A stretch of 62,719 nt of DNA from a bacterium endosymbiont of Bathymodiolus sp. 5 South (GTDB lineage Bacteria; Pseudomonadota; Gammaproteobacteria; PS1; Pseudothioglobaceae): contig NZ_FQTR01000001.1 of assembly GCF_900128535.1 (NCBI RefSeq), positions 1-62,719 of the forward strand, given 5' to 3'. Shown here piece by piece: positions 9,379 through 18,391 of the stretch (position 1 is its first letter; every line of letters starts with the position of its first letter). Below the pieces are notes generated by a model. It did not search any database and had not been told where the DNA came from. It was given only the letters and a program-made list of their open reading frames with translations. The position numbers and the translations under genes were made by a program.

Positions 9379-10429
9379 TGGCTAACAAGAAAGTATCACA
9401 ACAATTGTTGACATTGGAACATAGATTAGAACGGCAATCGGACACCATTAAAAACATACAAGAAAATGTAGACAATACCTCTAAATATCAAGATTTAAGG
9501 CAAGATGTTTTAAAAAGCCAAGGAAGCTTAATTAATCGGTGGTTAAGTGTAATTGGTATCTTTTTAATGGTATTTGGTGGGTATGGGGTTTTTGTGGTTA
9601 GGATGAAATCAAAGCTCTTGATAAACTTGTTAAAAAGTCTGAAAGCACATTAGCAGTAATTAAAACACACTCAAAAAATGCAAAAAAATACGAGGAGGAA
9701 GCTAAAGTTAGTGCTTCAACTGCAAAAAAATTAGCCAATCCAGAGGTGAAGCTGACCAAAAAAACAGAACAAGAAGTTAAAAAATCTGGCACAAAACTTC
9801 AAAAACTAATGTTAAAAATACGGCAAGAAGATTATAAGACAGCAATTAACCTATGGAAATATTTTATCGGTCATGCTTATTATGAAAATGAGAAAAAATA
9901 TATATTAATTGGTTACTCTAATCTTGGTTATTCTTATGCCATGGAGGGTAATTATAAAAAAGCCATTGATGCTTTCGAAAAAGCCATTAAGATTAAGCCT
10001 GATTATCATGTGGCTTATTACAATAAGGGGAAGAATTATCGTAAACTAAAAGAGTATCAAAACGCCATTGATGCTTTCGAAAAAGCCATTAAGATTAAGC
10101 CTGATTTTCATGAGGCTTATTACAATAAGGGGGCTGCTTATGGTGAATTAAAAAAGTATCAAGAGGCTATTAACGCTTACAAAGAAACTATTAAGATTAA
10201 GCCTAATTTTCATGTGGCTTATCACGGTATAGGGGTTGCTTATAATAAAAAAGCCATTGACGCTAAGGCTTATTACAATATGGGGAAGATTTATCATAAA
10301 TTAAAAAAGTATAAAAACGCCATTAATGCTTTCGAAAAAGCCATTAAGATTAATCCTGATTTTCATGAGGCTCATCGCAATTTGGAAAATGCTTTGAATC
10401 TTTTTAAAGCAATAAATAATAATCATTAG
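9378..10429 (+). pseudogene. membrane-anchored coiled-coil/TPR protein, interrupted by a frameshift
   Basis: Two adjacent frames look like one broken gene. The first (9378-9653) encodes a coiled coil and a membrane helix (about residues 53-74), then runs into 17 unrelated residues. From 9602 the next frame encodes a Lys/Glu-rich coiled coil and then TPR repeats up to 10429, but has no ATG at its head. Adding one G in the AGG at 9600-9602 would join them into a protein of about 350 residues (FVVR followed by DEIKALDK). The frameshift could be real decay, phase variation or a sequencing error. The intact protein would anchor TPRs at the inner membrane for protein binding. Confidence 0.7.
9962..10369 (+). 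repeat. 102-bp tandem repeats encoding TPR units
   Basis: Units beginning GCCATTGATGCTTTCG recur at 9962 and 10064, with a diverged unit at 10166, spaced 102 bases (34 codons, one TPR). A further unit lies at 10319, 153 bases later, so 51 bases (17 codons) are missing from the array between 10166 and 10319. Long stretches are identical at DNA level, including third positions, which points to recent expansion by unequal exchange. Confidence 0.8.
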
Positions 10430-10486
10430 CGTTAAGAGGTGATGCTAACAAAAACTGGTCAATCTAAACGCTCAACAATATCGGTT

Positions 10487-10852
10487 TTAAAGGGCAGCTT
10501 TGATTTGTGTCAATACATTATTTGCATCAACATAGCACAATGTTGGCGCATAGTTTTTAACTTCAACTTCGCTGTAACTGGCATAAGAGGCAATAATCAA
10601 TAAATCACCAACCTGTGCCTTATGTGCTGCTGCACCATTCACGGAAATCACGCCTGAGTTGTCTTTGCCACGGATTGCGTAGGTGGTAAAGCGATTGCCG
10701 TTACTAATGTTGTAAATTTGGATTTGCTCAAAAGCATGGATGCCTGCTGCCTCTAATAAAATACCGTCAATCTCACACGAGCCTTCATAGTCCACTTCAC
10801 TGGCGGTGGTGGTTACGCGATGGAGTTTGGCTTTTAAAAAGGTTCTGTGCAA
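10487..10852 (-). CDS. panD: aspartate 1-decarboxylase PanD
   Basis: PanD makes beta-alanine from aspartate for pantothenate and coenzyme A. It is a pyruvoyl enzyme made by self-cleavage of a proenzyme. The protein has [11 protein letters not shown] at the start, the cleavage site Gly-Ser in YEGSCEID, and GAAAH in the middle, in 121 residues. No ATG precedes the conserved N-terminus; the start appears to be TTG at 10852. It lies five bases after the oadB TAA, so re-initiation after oadB is likely. Placement in an oxaloacetate decarboxylase operon is unusual. Confidence 0.93.
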   Translation of the reverse strand: MHRTFLKAKLHRVTTTASEVDYEGSCEIDGILLEAAGIHAFEQIQIYNISNGNRFTTYAIRGKDNSGVISVNGAAAHKAQVGDLLIIASYASYSEVEVKNYAPTLCYVDANNVLTQIKAAL

Positions 10853-10857
10853 AATAA

Positions 10858-11988
10858 TTAACTCAAAAACTGGATCATAATCCCAGCAGCAATTGCCGAG
10901 CCAATCACACCCGCCACATTTGGCCCCATGGCGTGCATTAATAAGAAATTGTGTGGGTCGGTTTCCAGCCCTACTTTGTTAGAAACACGGGCTGCCATTG
11001 GCACGGCAGAAACGCCTGCTGAGCCAATCAGTGGATTGATTTTATTTTTACCAAAGGCGTTCATCAATTTTGCCATCAACAATCCGCACGCTGTGCCAAT
11101 AGCAAAAGCCACCATGCCCAGCACCAGAATACCCAGCGTTTCAGGTTGTAAAAACTTATCTGCCATCAACTTCGAGCCAACGGCTAAACCTAAGAAAATG
11201 GTTACGGTATTAATTAAGGCATTTTGTGTGGTGTCGCTCAATCGATCCACCACACCCGATTCCTTCATCAAATTACCAAAGGCAAACATACCCAATAACG
11301 GCGCTGCATCTGGCAAGAGTAATGCCACCAACATCAACAACATCACGGGGAAAATGATTTTTTCTGCGGTGGAGACTTCACGCAATTGCACCATTTTAAT
11401 TTGACGCTCTTTTTGGGTGGTTAAAGCCCGCATAATCGGCGGCTGAATCAGTGGCACCAACGCCATGTAAGAATAAGAAGCCACGGCAATTGCCCCCAAT
11501 AAATCAGGCGCCAATTTGGAGGCAACATAAATACTGGTCGGTCCATCAGCCCCGCCAATAATGCCAATGGCAGCAGCGTCATTAAGGCTAAAATCAAAAA
11601 TCCCCATGGCACTCAAACCAATGGCACCCAACAAAGTGGCAAAAATACCAAACTGCGCTGCTGCACCGAGTAACAAAGTCTTAGGGTTGGCCAGCAACGG
11701 CCCAAAATCAGTCAAGGCACCCACCCCCATAAAAATAATCAAGGGAAAGGCGCCCGATTCAATGCCCACTTCATAAAATATATGCAAAATCCCATTACCC
11801 TCGGCGATACCTGCCCCTGGAATATTGGCTAAAATCGCACCAAAACCAATGGGCAACAACAACAACGGCTCAAACTTTTTAACAATAGCTAAGTATAACA
11901 GCAGCATTCCTACCAGCAACATCAGCCCTTGACCCCAAACCATTTGCTGTAATCCTGTATTTGCCCAAAGCATGTTTAATTGTTCCAT
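10858..11988 (-). CDS. oadB: sodium-pumping oxaloacetate decarboxylase, beta subunit (OadB/GcdB family)
   Basis: This multi-pass membrane subunit decarboxylates carboxybiotin and exports Na+ across the inner membrane. The 376-residue protein has about nine to eleven hydrophobic segments. It carries the [10 protein letters not shown] motif with the Asp essential for Na+ transport, and [14 protein letters not shown] near the C-terminus. The family includes glutaconyl-CoA and methylmalonyl-CoA decarboxylase subunits. The carboxyltransferase-type alpha subunit next door fixes the substrate as oxaloacetate. A 94-base gap containing a MITE relic separates it from oadA. Confidence 0.93.
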   Translation of the reverse strand: MEQLNMLWANTGLQQMVWGQGLMLLVGMLLLYLAIVKKFEPLLLLPIGFGAILANIPGAGIAEGNGILHIFYEVGIESGAFPLIIFMGVGALTDFGPLLANPKTLLLGAAAQFGIFATLLGAIGLSAMGIFDFSLNDAAAIGIIGGADGPTSIYVASKLAPDLLGAIAVASYSYMALVPLIQPPIMRALTTQKERQIKMVQLREVSTAEKIIFPVMLLMLVALLLPDAAPLLGMFAFGNLMKESGVVDRLSDTTQNALINTVTIFLGLAVGSKLMADKFLQPETLGILVLGMVAFAIGTACGLLMAKLMNAFGKNKINPLIGSAGVSAVPMAARVSNKVGLETDPHNFLLMHAMGPNVAGVIGSAIAAGIMIQFLS

Positions 11989-12045
11989 TGAGAGACCTTG
12001 TGATTATGAATAATTAGAAAAATAATAGTGTTGATAGTGACACAT

Positions 12046-12070
12046 AGAAACCTTTGCAATAAATAAGAAT
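12046..12070. mobile_element. relic of one MITE end between oadA and oadB
   Basis: AGAAACCTTTGCAATAAATAAGAAT matches the inverted end of the 163-bp elements (AGAGACCTTTGCATAAATAGGAAT) apart from one extra base and two substitutions. No second end is seen, so it is a solo end or decayed copy inside the oad operon. Confidence 0.5.
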
Positions 12071-12082
12071 ACTCAAGGCAGG

Positions 12083-13912
12083 CTATACCATGCTTAATAG
12101 CGTTTGACCTACAGTTACCGCATCACCCTCTTTGACGCTAACGCTGGCGACCACGCCAGATCTTGCTGCTTTGATTTCAGTTTCCATTTTCATGGCTTCT
12201 AAAATAACCAACACATCCCCTTCATTGATTTTTTGATGAGGCAATACCATCACCTTCCAAATATTACCCGAAAGGGGGGCGCCGATTTCTTCGGCATTTT
12301 CAGCAGGTATGGTATCAATCATTTCTTTTTCTGCTGGTGTTGCTGGCACAACAACATCTGCGGCGGACTTCATTGAGGTGATATTACCGCCTGCGGACAC
12401 ATCAACTTTGTAAGAAGTGCCTTTGAATGACACCGTATAACTGCCCTCTTCGGTTGAGTTATTAATGCTATTACCTGCTTCTGGAATAGCTTCAAAAAAT
12501 TCAGCATTATTACGATTTTCTATAAAATTGATGCCGACTTGTGGGAATAAAGCATAGGTCAACAAATCATCAATTTTATTATCGGCTAGGGTTAAACTCT
12601 TTTCTGCCACGATTTTGTCAAATTCTTGCTCCAAAATGTGCATTTCTGGTGTGATATTGTCTGCTGGGCGACAGGTAATTGGCTCGCTGCCATCTAGTAC
12701 TTTGGTTTGCAAGGCTTGATTAACTGGGGCAGGTGTTGCGCCGTATTCGCCTTTTAAAATGCCTGCGGATTCTTTGGTGATGGTCGTATAGCGTTCGCCG
12801 GTTAGCACATTTAAAACCGATTGTGTGCCAACAATTTGTGAGGTTGGCGTTACTAAAGGGATATAACCCAAGTCTTTACGCACGCGTGGAATCTCTGCCA
12901 TCACTTCGTCCATTTTATCAAGGGCATTTTGCTCGCGCAATTGGCTTTCCATATTGGTCAACATACCGCCAGGCACTTGTGATAATAAAATTCTGGAGTC
13001 TACGCCTTTAAGTGAGCCTTCGAACTGTGCATATTTGGCACGAATGGGTCTAAAGTAGGCGTCAATTTCTTCTAATTTGGCTAAATCTAACCCTGTTTTT
13101 CTAGGGCTATTTTCTAAAATAGATACCACTGAATTGGTGGCTGAGTGTCCATAAGTCATGCTCATAGAACCAATAGCTGTGTCCACACGGTCAATACCTG
13201 CTTCCACTGCTTTGACAATCGAGGCGGTTGACAAGCCTGTGGTGGCATGCGCGTGTAATTGAATGGGAATATCAACGGTTGCTTTAAGTTTTTTAACCAA
13301 ATCATACGCATCATAAGGGTGCAATAAGCCTGCCATATCTTTGATACATAAAGAATGGGCGCCCATGTCTTCAATGGCTTTTGCCATATCCACCCAAGTT
13401 TGCAGAGTGTGCACTGGGCTGACGGTGTAAGAAATGGTGCCTTGGGCGTGTTGACCTAATTTAACGGTTTGATCCACGGCCGTTTTTAGGTTGCGCATAT
13501 CGTTCATTGCATCAAAAATACGGAACACACTGACGCCATTTTCAGCGCAACGCTCAATAAATTGACGCACCACATCATCACTATAATGGCGGTAACCGAG
13601 TAAATTTTGCCCTCTGAGCAACATTTGCTGAGGGGTGTTGGGCATGACTGCTTTGATTTCACGAATTCTGTCCCAAGGATCCTCGCCAAGATAGCGAATA
13701 CAGGCATCAAAAGTTGCACCGCCCCATGATTCCATTGACCAATAGCCAATCTTATCAAGTTTATCAGCAATCGGGAGCATATCGTCTATACGCATTCTCG
13801 TTGCGAATAGAGATTGGTGTGCATCTCGCAAAACAAGCTCGGTGATTTCTACTTTTTTGGTGTTTTTTTGGTTATTAGGATTTCGAACAACATTCTTTAG
13901 AAAATCTAGCAT
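12083..13912 (-). CDS. oadA: oxaloacetate decarboxylase alpha subunit (biotin-dependent carboxyltransferase)
   Basis: This subunit transfers the carboxyl group of oxaloacetate to biotin, giving pyruvate. In order it has a carboxyltransferase TIM barrel (from about residue 20, with LRDAHQSL metal and substrate residues and later LHAHATTGL), a conserved carboxylase middle domain, and a biotinyl domain at the C-terminus with the biotin Lys in EAMKMET. The 609 residues match the family. It sits five bases after oadG. The biotin cofactor could come from the bioF/bioH pathway at the left of the window. Confidence 0.96.
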   Translation of the reverse strand: MLDFLKNVVRNPNNQKNTKKVEITELVLRDAHQSLFATRMRIDDMLPIADKLDKIGYWSMESWGGATFDACIRYLGEDPWDRIREIKAVMPNTPQQMLLRGQNLLGYRHYSDDVVRQFIERCAENGVSVFRIFDAMNDMRNLKTAVDQTVKLGQHAQGTISYTVSPVHTLQTWVDMAKAIEDMGAHSLCIKDMAGLLHPYDAYDLVKKLKATVDIPIQLHAHATTGLSTASIVKAVEAGIDRVDTAIGSMSMTYGHSATNSVVSILENSPRKTGLDLAKLEEIDAYFRPIRAKYAQFEGSLKGVDSRILLSQVPGGMLTNMESQLREQNALDKMDEVMAEIPRVRKDLGYIPLVTPTSQIVGTQSVLNVLTGERYTTITKESAGILKGEYGATPAPVNQALQTKVLDGSEPITCRPADNITPEMHILEQEFDKIVAEKSLTLADNKIDDLLTYALFPQVGINFIENRNNAEFFEAIPEAGNSINNSTEEGSYTVSFKGTSYKVDVSAGGNITSMKSAADVVVPATPAEKEMIDTIPAENAEEIGAPLSGNIWKVMVLPHQKINEGDVLVILEAMKMETEIKAARSGVVASVSVKEGDAVTVGQTLLSMV

Positions 13913-13917
13913 TTTTT

Positions 13918-14151
13918 CTACGCTCCTCTGTGTATCTTAATAGCTTCCTCAATGACAAATTTAGTCTCTTCGTCTAATTCGTCGTCCATATTGTTAACAG
14001 TGACTGATGCCTGTTTGTTTGTGTTTACCCTGTGAATAATAATTGACATTAATTTGGTCACAAACACCAATAAAGTCAAAAACAAAAAAACAAAACCCAT
14101 CCCAAAAAGGGTTAGGTTTAAGGCTTCTGCTATTAAATCTACTTGTTCCAT
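13918..14151 (-). CDS. oadG: oxaloacetate decarboxylase gamma subunit OadG
   Basis: OadG is a small membrane subunit that links OadA to OadB and assists the decarboxylation. The 77-residue protein has one hydrophobic segment (about residues 12-38, LTLFGMGFVFLFLTLLVFVTK) and a polar cytoplasmic tail. The sequence is poorly conserved across the family. Identification rests on size, one-helix topology and position before oadA. Confidence 0.86.
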   Translation of the reverse strand: MEQVDLIAEALNLTLFGMGFVFLFLTLLVFVTKLMSIIIHRVNTNKQASVTVNNMDDELDEETKFVIEEAIKIHRGA

Positions 14152-14174
14152 ATTATTTCACTTTGGTTTAAATT

Positions 14175-14259
14175 TGGTACCGATGGACGGGGTCGAACCG
14201 TCACTCCTTGCGGAACTGGATTTTGAATCCAGCGTGTCTACCAATTCCACCACATCGGC
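14175..14259 (-). tRNA. tRNA-Leu (anticodon CAA)
   Basis: The 85-nt cloverleaf starts GCCGATG and ends CATCGGT plus discriminator A and an encoded CCA. The acceptor stem pairs over seven bases except for one terminal G-U. The anticodon stem CTGGA/TCCAG encloses the loop TTCAAAA, giving anticodon CAA for codon UUG. The long variable arm and the D-loop GGAATTGGTAGACAC are typical of tRNA-Leu. It lies between infA and oadG, in the same direction. Confidence 0.95.
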
Positions 14260-14271
14260 TTAATCTTTTTT

Positions 14272-14490
14272 TTATTTATGTCTGAAAGTAATTCTACCCT
14301 TTGTTAGGTCGTAAGGTGTCATTTCTACAGTCACCTTGTCTCCTGGTAAAATACGAATATAGTGCTTACGAATCTTGCCAGAGATATGCGCCAATACACT
14401 GTGCCCATTCTCTAACTCAACCGTAAAAGTGGTGTTGGGTAATTTTTCTTTCACCACACCCTCTAACTCAATATAATCACTTTTCGACAT
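14272..14490 (-). CDS. infA: translation initiation factor IF-1
   Basis: IF-1 binds the A site of the 30S subunit during initiation. The 72-residue S1-fold protein shows [30 protein letters not shown] and the C-terminal [10 protein letters not shown] signature. A frame extends to 14508, but the ATG at 14490 gives the universal 72-residue form beginning MSKSD. The tRNA-Leu gene follows immediately. Confidence 0.97.
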   Translation of the reverse strand: MSKSDYIELEGVVKEKLPNTTFTVELENGHSVLAHISGKIRKHYIRILPGDKVTVEMTPYDLTKGRITFRHK

Positions 14491-14601
14491 ACACGCTCTT
14501 TTAAACAAAAAAAGTTATTTTACCCGATTGTTGCGACTTAGACAAAAGCTTTAATGCCATACAAATACGCTATAATTAGCGTCTTTTTACCAGCATTTAG
14601 A

Positions 14602-15426
14602 ATGCCAATGAAAACAAGTTTCGAATTTTTCCCCCCACGAACAGAAAAAGGCAAACAAACTCTACACCAAGTTCGCCAAGAACTGAGTAGCCTCAACCCA
14701 GAATATTTTTCTGTGACTTTTGGTGCGCTTGGTACAACACAAGAGGTAACATTAGAGACGGTTTTAGATATTCAAAAAAATGACACTGTCGCTGCTGCAC
14801 CTCATTTATCTTGCATTGGCTCAAAAAAAGAAATTATTATTGAATTGCTTGACCAATATAAAGCAGCTAATATTAATCGACTGGTTGCACTCAGAGGTGA
14901 CATCCCATCTGGCGTGCGTGATATTGGTGATTTCCATTATGCCAATGAACTGGTTGAATTTGTTAAATCGCAATACAACCATCACTTCCATATTGAAATA
15001 GCCGCCTATCCTGAGATGCACCCAGAATCTAAAAACAGACTAACTGACTTGCAACATTTTGCTGACAAAGTAAAGGCTGGTGCAGATGGTGCTATCACAC
15101 AATACTTTTATGACGCTGATGCCTATTTTAAATTTGTTGATGCAACAGAAAAACTCGGTATTAATATTCCAATCACCCCAGGCATTATGCCGATTACCAA
15201 CTACACGCAGCTGGTAAGATTTTCCAAAATGTGTGGTGCAAAAATCCCTCATTGGATTTTAAAAAAATTAGAACTGTATCAAGATGACTTTGACTCACTC
15301 AGTGCGTTTGGATTGGAGGTTGTCACCAACTTGTGTCAAACGCTAAAAGCGCAAGGCGTTAATAATTTTCATTTCTATTCAATGAATCGCTCACAGCCTT
15401 CTCTAGAAATCGCTAAGCATTTATAG
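14602..15426 (+). CDS. metF: 5,10-methylenetetrahydrofolate reductase MetF
   Basis: MetF is a flavin enzyme that reduces methylene-THF to 5-methyl-THF for methionine synthesis. It has the N-terminal FEFFPPRTEKG motif with the catalytic Glu, SVTFGALGTT, ALRGD, and GITPGIMPI-like (ITPGIMPITNY) segments, in about 275 residues with a normal C-terminus. A longer frame from 14554 is possible. ATGs at 14602 and 14608 are the natural starts, since KTSFEFFPP is the usual beginning of the protein. The choice between these two is open. Confidence 0.95.
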   Translation: MPMKTSFEFFPPRTEKGKQTLHQVRQELSSLNPEYFSVTFGALGTTQEVTLETVLDIQKNDTVAAAPHLSCIGSKKEIIIELLDQYKAANINRLVALRGDIPSGVRDIGDFHYANELVEFVKSQYNHHFHIEIAAYPEMHPESKNRLTDLQHFADKVKAGADGAITQYFYDADAYFKFVDATEKLGINIPITPGIMPITNYTQLVRFSKMCGAKIPHWILKKLELYQDDFDSLSAFGLEVVTNLCQTLKAQGVNNFHFYSMNRSQPSLEIAKHL

Positions 15427-15434
15427 TAGCACGC

Positions 15435-15869
15435 TTAATGTTGAGATTTAACCCAGCCTTGTAGGTTGTGTAATGCTTTTTTATCTTGAGAATGGCACTG
15501 CTGCTCAAGCATATCTAGGCGTTCAGCAAACTCAGAAAACACCATTTCATAATGTTTATTTTTAATTTCTTCTTTATAAAGTTTGGACTTTAGATTAGTG
15601 ATAATACCGTGATAGACTTTATCATTGGCACCATGAATGGCGTTATCAACTTCTATTTTATGGATAGCATCATCCTTAATCTGTTGCATTTTTTGAATAT
15701 GTTGGTCTTGCTCAGAACTCATATTAACACTCGGATACGCCAACCTCAAACTGTCTATTGTTACATAGCCTTCATGCGTTTGCAGTTTGCCATTGTTGAT
15801 TTGATTTTGAATATCAAAACGACTAATGCCCAACATTCTTGCTGCCTTAGATACACTCAACTTAACCAT
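15435..15869 (-). CDS. helix-turn-helix protein with C-terminal coiled coil, unknown function
   Basis: This is a 144-residue soluble protein. Residues 1-45 look like an excisionase/MerR-type winged helix: VSKAARMLGISRFDIQNQI, then a wing with EGYVTIDSLRLAYP. The rest is charged and helical, probably a coiled coil. From memory, a similar N-terminal pattern precedes ferredoxin-type domains in other proteobacteria, but here no cysteine cluster follows. It might be a DNA-binding regulator or a protein-binding module. It is convergent with metF (eight-base gap) and starts about 45 bases after the end of hemD. Confidence 0.65.
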   Translation of the reverse strand: MVKLSVSKAARMLGISRFDIQNQINNGKLQTHEGYVTIDSLRLAYPSVNMSSEQDQHIQKMQQIKDDAIHKIEVDNAIHGANDKVYHGIITNLKSKLYKEEIKNKHYEMVFSEFAERLDMLEQQCHSQDKKALHNLQGWVKSQH

Positions 15870-15914
15870 AATACTCTCCTCAAGAAATAAACTATAGTTA
15901 ACAATAAACCTATT

Positions 15915-16649
15915 TTAGGTTTTTGTCAAGTTTGTTAATGCTTCAAGTAACCCTTCATCACTGATTTTTGTGGCAACTTCAACTTGAGTGAAGCCTATAG
16001 ATTGTGCAAAAGTTTTAATCCGCTCACTTAATACTACTAATGGATAGCGCTTGATTGCATTCATCGAATTGGTATCGATTTGCTCAACTATTGACAAAAG
16101 TGCCGTGAGGTTTTCAACACTGGTTGCGGTAATAATACCTTGATCACTTTGTAAAAATTCCGACAAAGCGCTATGATGTAGTGATGTAGCATCACACACC
16201 ACACGCTGATAAGCTTCAATATATTCAACTGTATTATGCCGCTCCAGCCCTTCTCTGAGCGTTTCTCTTCCGCCTTTACCTCGAAAGATCAAAATATCTT
16301 TATCTGTTAGCATTTTGACTTCTGACAGTGCCAACAATGCTTCACTAGAGGCTTTCTCACCAGGGAAAGCATCAACCTCAAAGCCATATTCATTCAGTTT
16401 ATTTGCAGTTGCTGCACCTACAGCAAAAAATCTACATTGCTGATGCGCTAAGTTTTTAAGTATCTCTAAACTGTATTCAACTGCATTGCTACTGATAAAA
16501 ATCAGCACATCATAATGGCTTTTAAGCGGTGCATTACTTAAAGGCTCAACTTTTAAACTGGGAAACAAGATAGCTTGATAACCACTCTGACTTACCAAAG
16601 TTTGCAATGGTTGGACTTGAGCTAAGGCGCGTGTTAGTAAAATATTCAA
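15915..16649 (-). CDS. hemD: uroporphyrinogen-III synthase HemD
   Basis: HemD closes and inverts ring D of hydroxymethylbilane to give uroporphyrinogen III, the branch point to heme and siroheme. Siroheme is the cofactor of DsrAB encoded nearby. Sequence identity in this family is low, but NILLTRALAQ at the start, FISSNAVEYSLE, FAVGAATANKL and the C-terminal VVLSERI region fit. There is no suitable ATG. A TTG at 16649 starts directly at the conserved NILLTR, 14 bases after the upstream stop. A TTG at 16685 would overlap the neighbour. The start is therefore uncertain. Confidence 0.85.
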   Translation of the reverse strand: MNILLTRALAQVQPLQTLVSQSGYQAILFPSLKVEPLSNAPLKSHYDVLIFISSNAVEYSLEILKNLAHQQCRFFAVGAATANKLNEYGFEVDAFPGEKASSEALLALSEVKMLTDKDILIFRGKGGRETLREGLERHNTVEYIEAYQRVVCDATSLHHSALSEFLQSDQGIITATSVENLTALLSIVEQIDTNSMNAIKRYPLVVLSERIKTFAQSIGFTQVEVATKISDEGLLEALTNLTKT

Positions 16650-16662
16650 GCTACGCGCATCT

Positions 16663-17259
16663 CTAAAAACCCAATAATTCAGCAATAATGCGGATTCTAT
16701 CTAATGTTTCACGCTCTGCAAATTTGCAAATCAAGACCGTCTTAGTGTTGATATTAACGATACTTTCAAGGTAGGTGCGTATTTGTTTTTCATCCCATAC
16801 TTGTGCAGCATATAACACTGGATATTGATTAAAACTCAATATTATATCTGCGACTTGCGCTTCTTGTAAATCCAGTTTAAGTGTTTTAGATGATTGGAAG
16901 CACACTTTATAGCCAGACAATAACTTCATTATGGCTGTGCTTGGTGTCTGATCGACTTCGCAAAATAAAATAAAATTTTGCGAATAATCTTGTACTTCAT
17001 TTAGCGCGTTTTTCAGTGCTGTTGCATCGGTTAATTGCGAATGTTTAATCGTTAACACCAGCGTAAAATCATTCTCTTCATCTTCTGCAATATCGCTAAA
17101 AATTTGCTCTAAATCTTCATCCGTATCAATCGGTAATGATAGCGTTTTAAAGATAGCAGCATAATAATCAAAACGCCAATCTTCAGGTAAATCATCAGGA
17201 TAAAAATCATCTTGCAGGTCAAGCCCACTACGACCAATTAGAAATTCTGTTTTATTCAT
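16663..17259 (-). CDS. DUF72-like protein
   Basis: This acidic 198-residue protein is of unknown function. Its beginning, FLIGRSGLDLQDDFYP followed by DLPEDWRFDYYA, resembles the GTSGW...FYP...LP...YYA pattern of DUF72 TIM-barrel proteins. It is shorter than usual and the typical Trp is lost. It lies directly upstream of hemD with little space, so the two are probably co-transcribed. The assignment is by remembered pattern and is tentative. Confidence 0.55.
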   Translation of the reverse strand: MNKTEFLIGRSGLDLQDDFYPDDLPEDWRFDYYAAIFKTLSLPIDTDEDLEQIFSDIAEDEENDFTLVLTIKHSQLTDATALKNALNEVQDYSQNFILFCEVDQTPSTAIMKLLSGYKVCFQSSKTLKLDLQEAQVADIILSFNQYPVLYAAQVWDEKQIRTYLESIVNINTKTVLICKFAERETLDRIRIIAELLGF

Positions 17260-17426
17260 TAGTCCTCCTAAATAAATATAATTAAATTTTGTAAATCAAG
17301 GTTATTAAGCCCATAAGACAAGTTTTGCAACTAAGGTTGTTCTTTTAGTGTTGTCAAAAATTATCATATTTGTTCAGCGCGCACTATACCCTTTATAATG
17401 AGTGAAAAATTATTGCTTCATTAATT

Positions 17427-18380
17427 ATGCCTGATATTCTACTACCAATTATTGCCCTGTTAGCAGGTTTTATACTTTTAATTTGGAGTGCCGATACATT
17501 TACTGAAAATGGCGCAAAGATTGCTAATATTTTCAAAGTTTCGCCTTTAGTAATTGGCTTGCTTATTTTTGGTTTCGGTACTTCGGCACCTGAGATGCTG
17601 GTGTCAGGCTTAGCAGCAATAAATGGCAATACAGGACTAAGCATTGGTAATGCCATCGGCTCTAATATTTTTAATATCGCACTTGTGCTTGGCGTGAGTG
17701 CCATCATCGCTCCTATTGAGGTAAAAAACAAAGTTCTAAAAAAAGAATGGCTGTTCTTAATGCTTGTTACGCTTGTTGCTGGCTTCTTACTATGGGATAA
17801 ACACCTTGGTGTCGCTGATGGATTGGTATTGGTATTTTTATTAATTGTATTTTTAACTTACACTTTAATGACAGCTAGAAACTCAAACTCTCACGAATTT
17901 GATGAATTTTCAGAAACCATTGATAAAAGTCAAACGAAAAAAACTTGGGTAATGCTTATTGTTGGTTTAGTGGTGTTGATTTCCAGTGCTAAATTGATTG
18001 TATGGGGGGGTGTAGAAGTTGCGAAATTCTTTGAAATATCTGACTTAATCATTGGCTTAAGCGTTATTGCGCTCGGCACCAGTTTGCCTGAGTTAGCGGT
18101 ATCTATCTCTAGCGTTTTAAAGAAGCAATATGAGATGGTGGTTGGCAATGTGATTGGCTCTAATCTATTTAACACTATTGCTGTTCTTGCTATTCCTGGA
18201 CTCATTCACCCATCCAAAGTGGCAGATGAGATTATTGTTCGAGATTACCCAGTGATGTTACTATTGACATTACTGTTATTCATCCTATCTTATAAGTTTC
18301 ATAAAAAACATAGGATTAATCGCTTTGAAGGTATCGTATTGGTAAGTGTGTTTAGCATTTATATGTGGCAGTTATTCTAA
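17427..18380 (+). CDS. calcium/sodium antiporter family protein (YrbG/CaxA-like)
   Basis: This 317-residue inner-membrane protein has about ten helices and the internal duplication of the Ca2+/cation antiporter superfamily. The first alpha repeat contains GTSAPEMLVS and GNAIGSNIFN; the second contains GTSLPELAVS and GNVIGSNLFN. It probably exchanges Na+ (and possibly K+) for Ca2+. A Na+-linked role could connect with the Oad sodium pump, but that is speculation. The 167 bases upstream hold the divergent promoter region shared with the DUF72-like gene. Confidence 0.9.
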   Translation: MPDILLPIIALLAGFILLIWSADTFTENGAKIANIFKVSPLVIGLLIFGFGTSAPEMLVSGLAAINGNTGLSIGNAIGSNIFNIALVLGVSAIIAPIEVKNKVLKKEWLFLMLVTLVAGFLLWDKHLGVADGLVLVFLLIVFLTYTLMTARNSNSHEFDEFSETIDKSQTKKTWVMLIVGLVVLISSAKLIVWGGVEVAKFFEISDLIIGLSVIALGTSLPELAVSISSVLKKQYEMVVGNVIGSNLFNTIAVLAIPGLIHPSKVADEIIVRDYPVMLLLTLLLFILSYKFHKKHRINRFEGIVLVSVFSIYMWQLF

Positions 18381-18391
18381 GAGTGTCGCCA

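Noticed and set aside
14054-14263. Plus-strand open frame across oadG and tRNA-Leu
   Set aside because: It overlaps a clear tRNA and oadG on the other strand, and the protein has no recognisable features.
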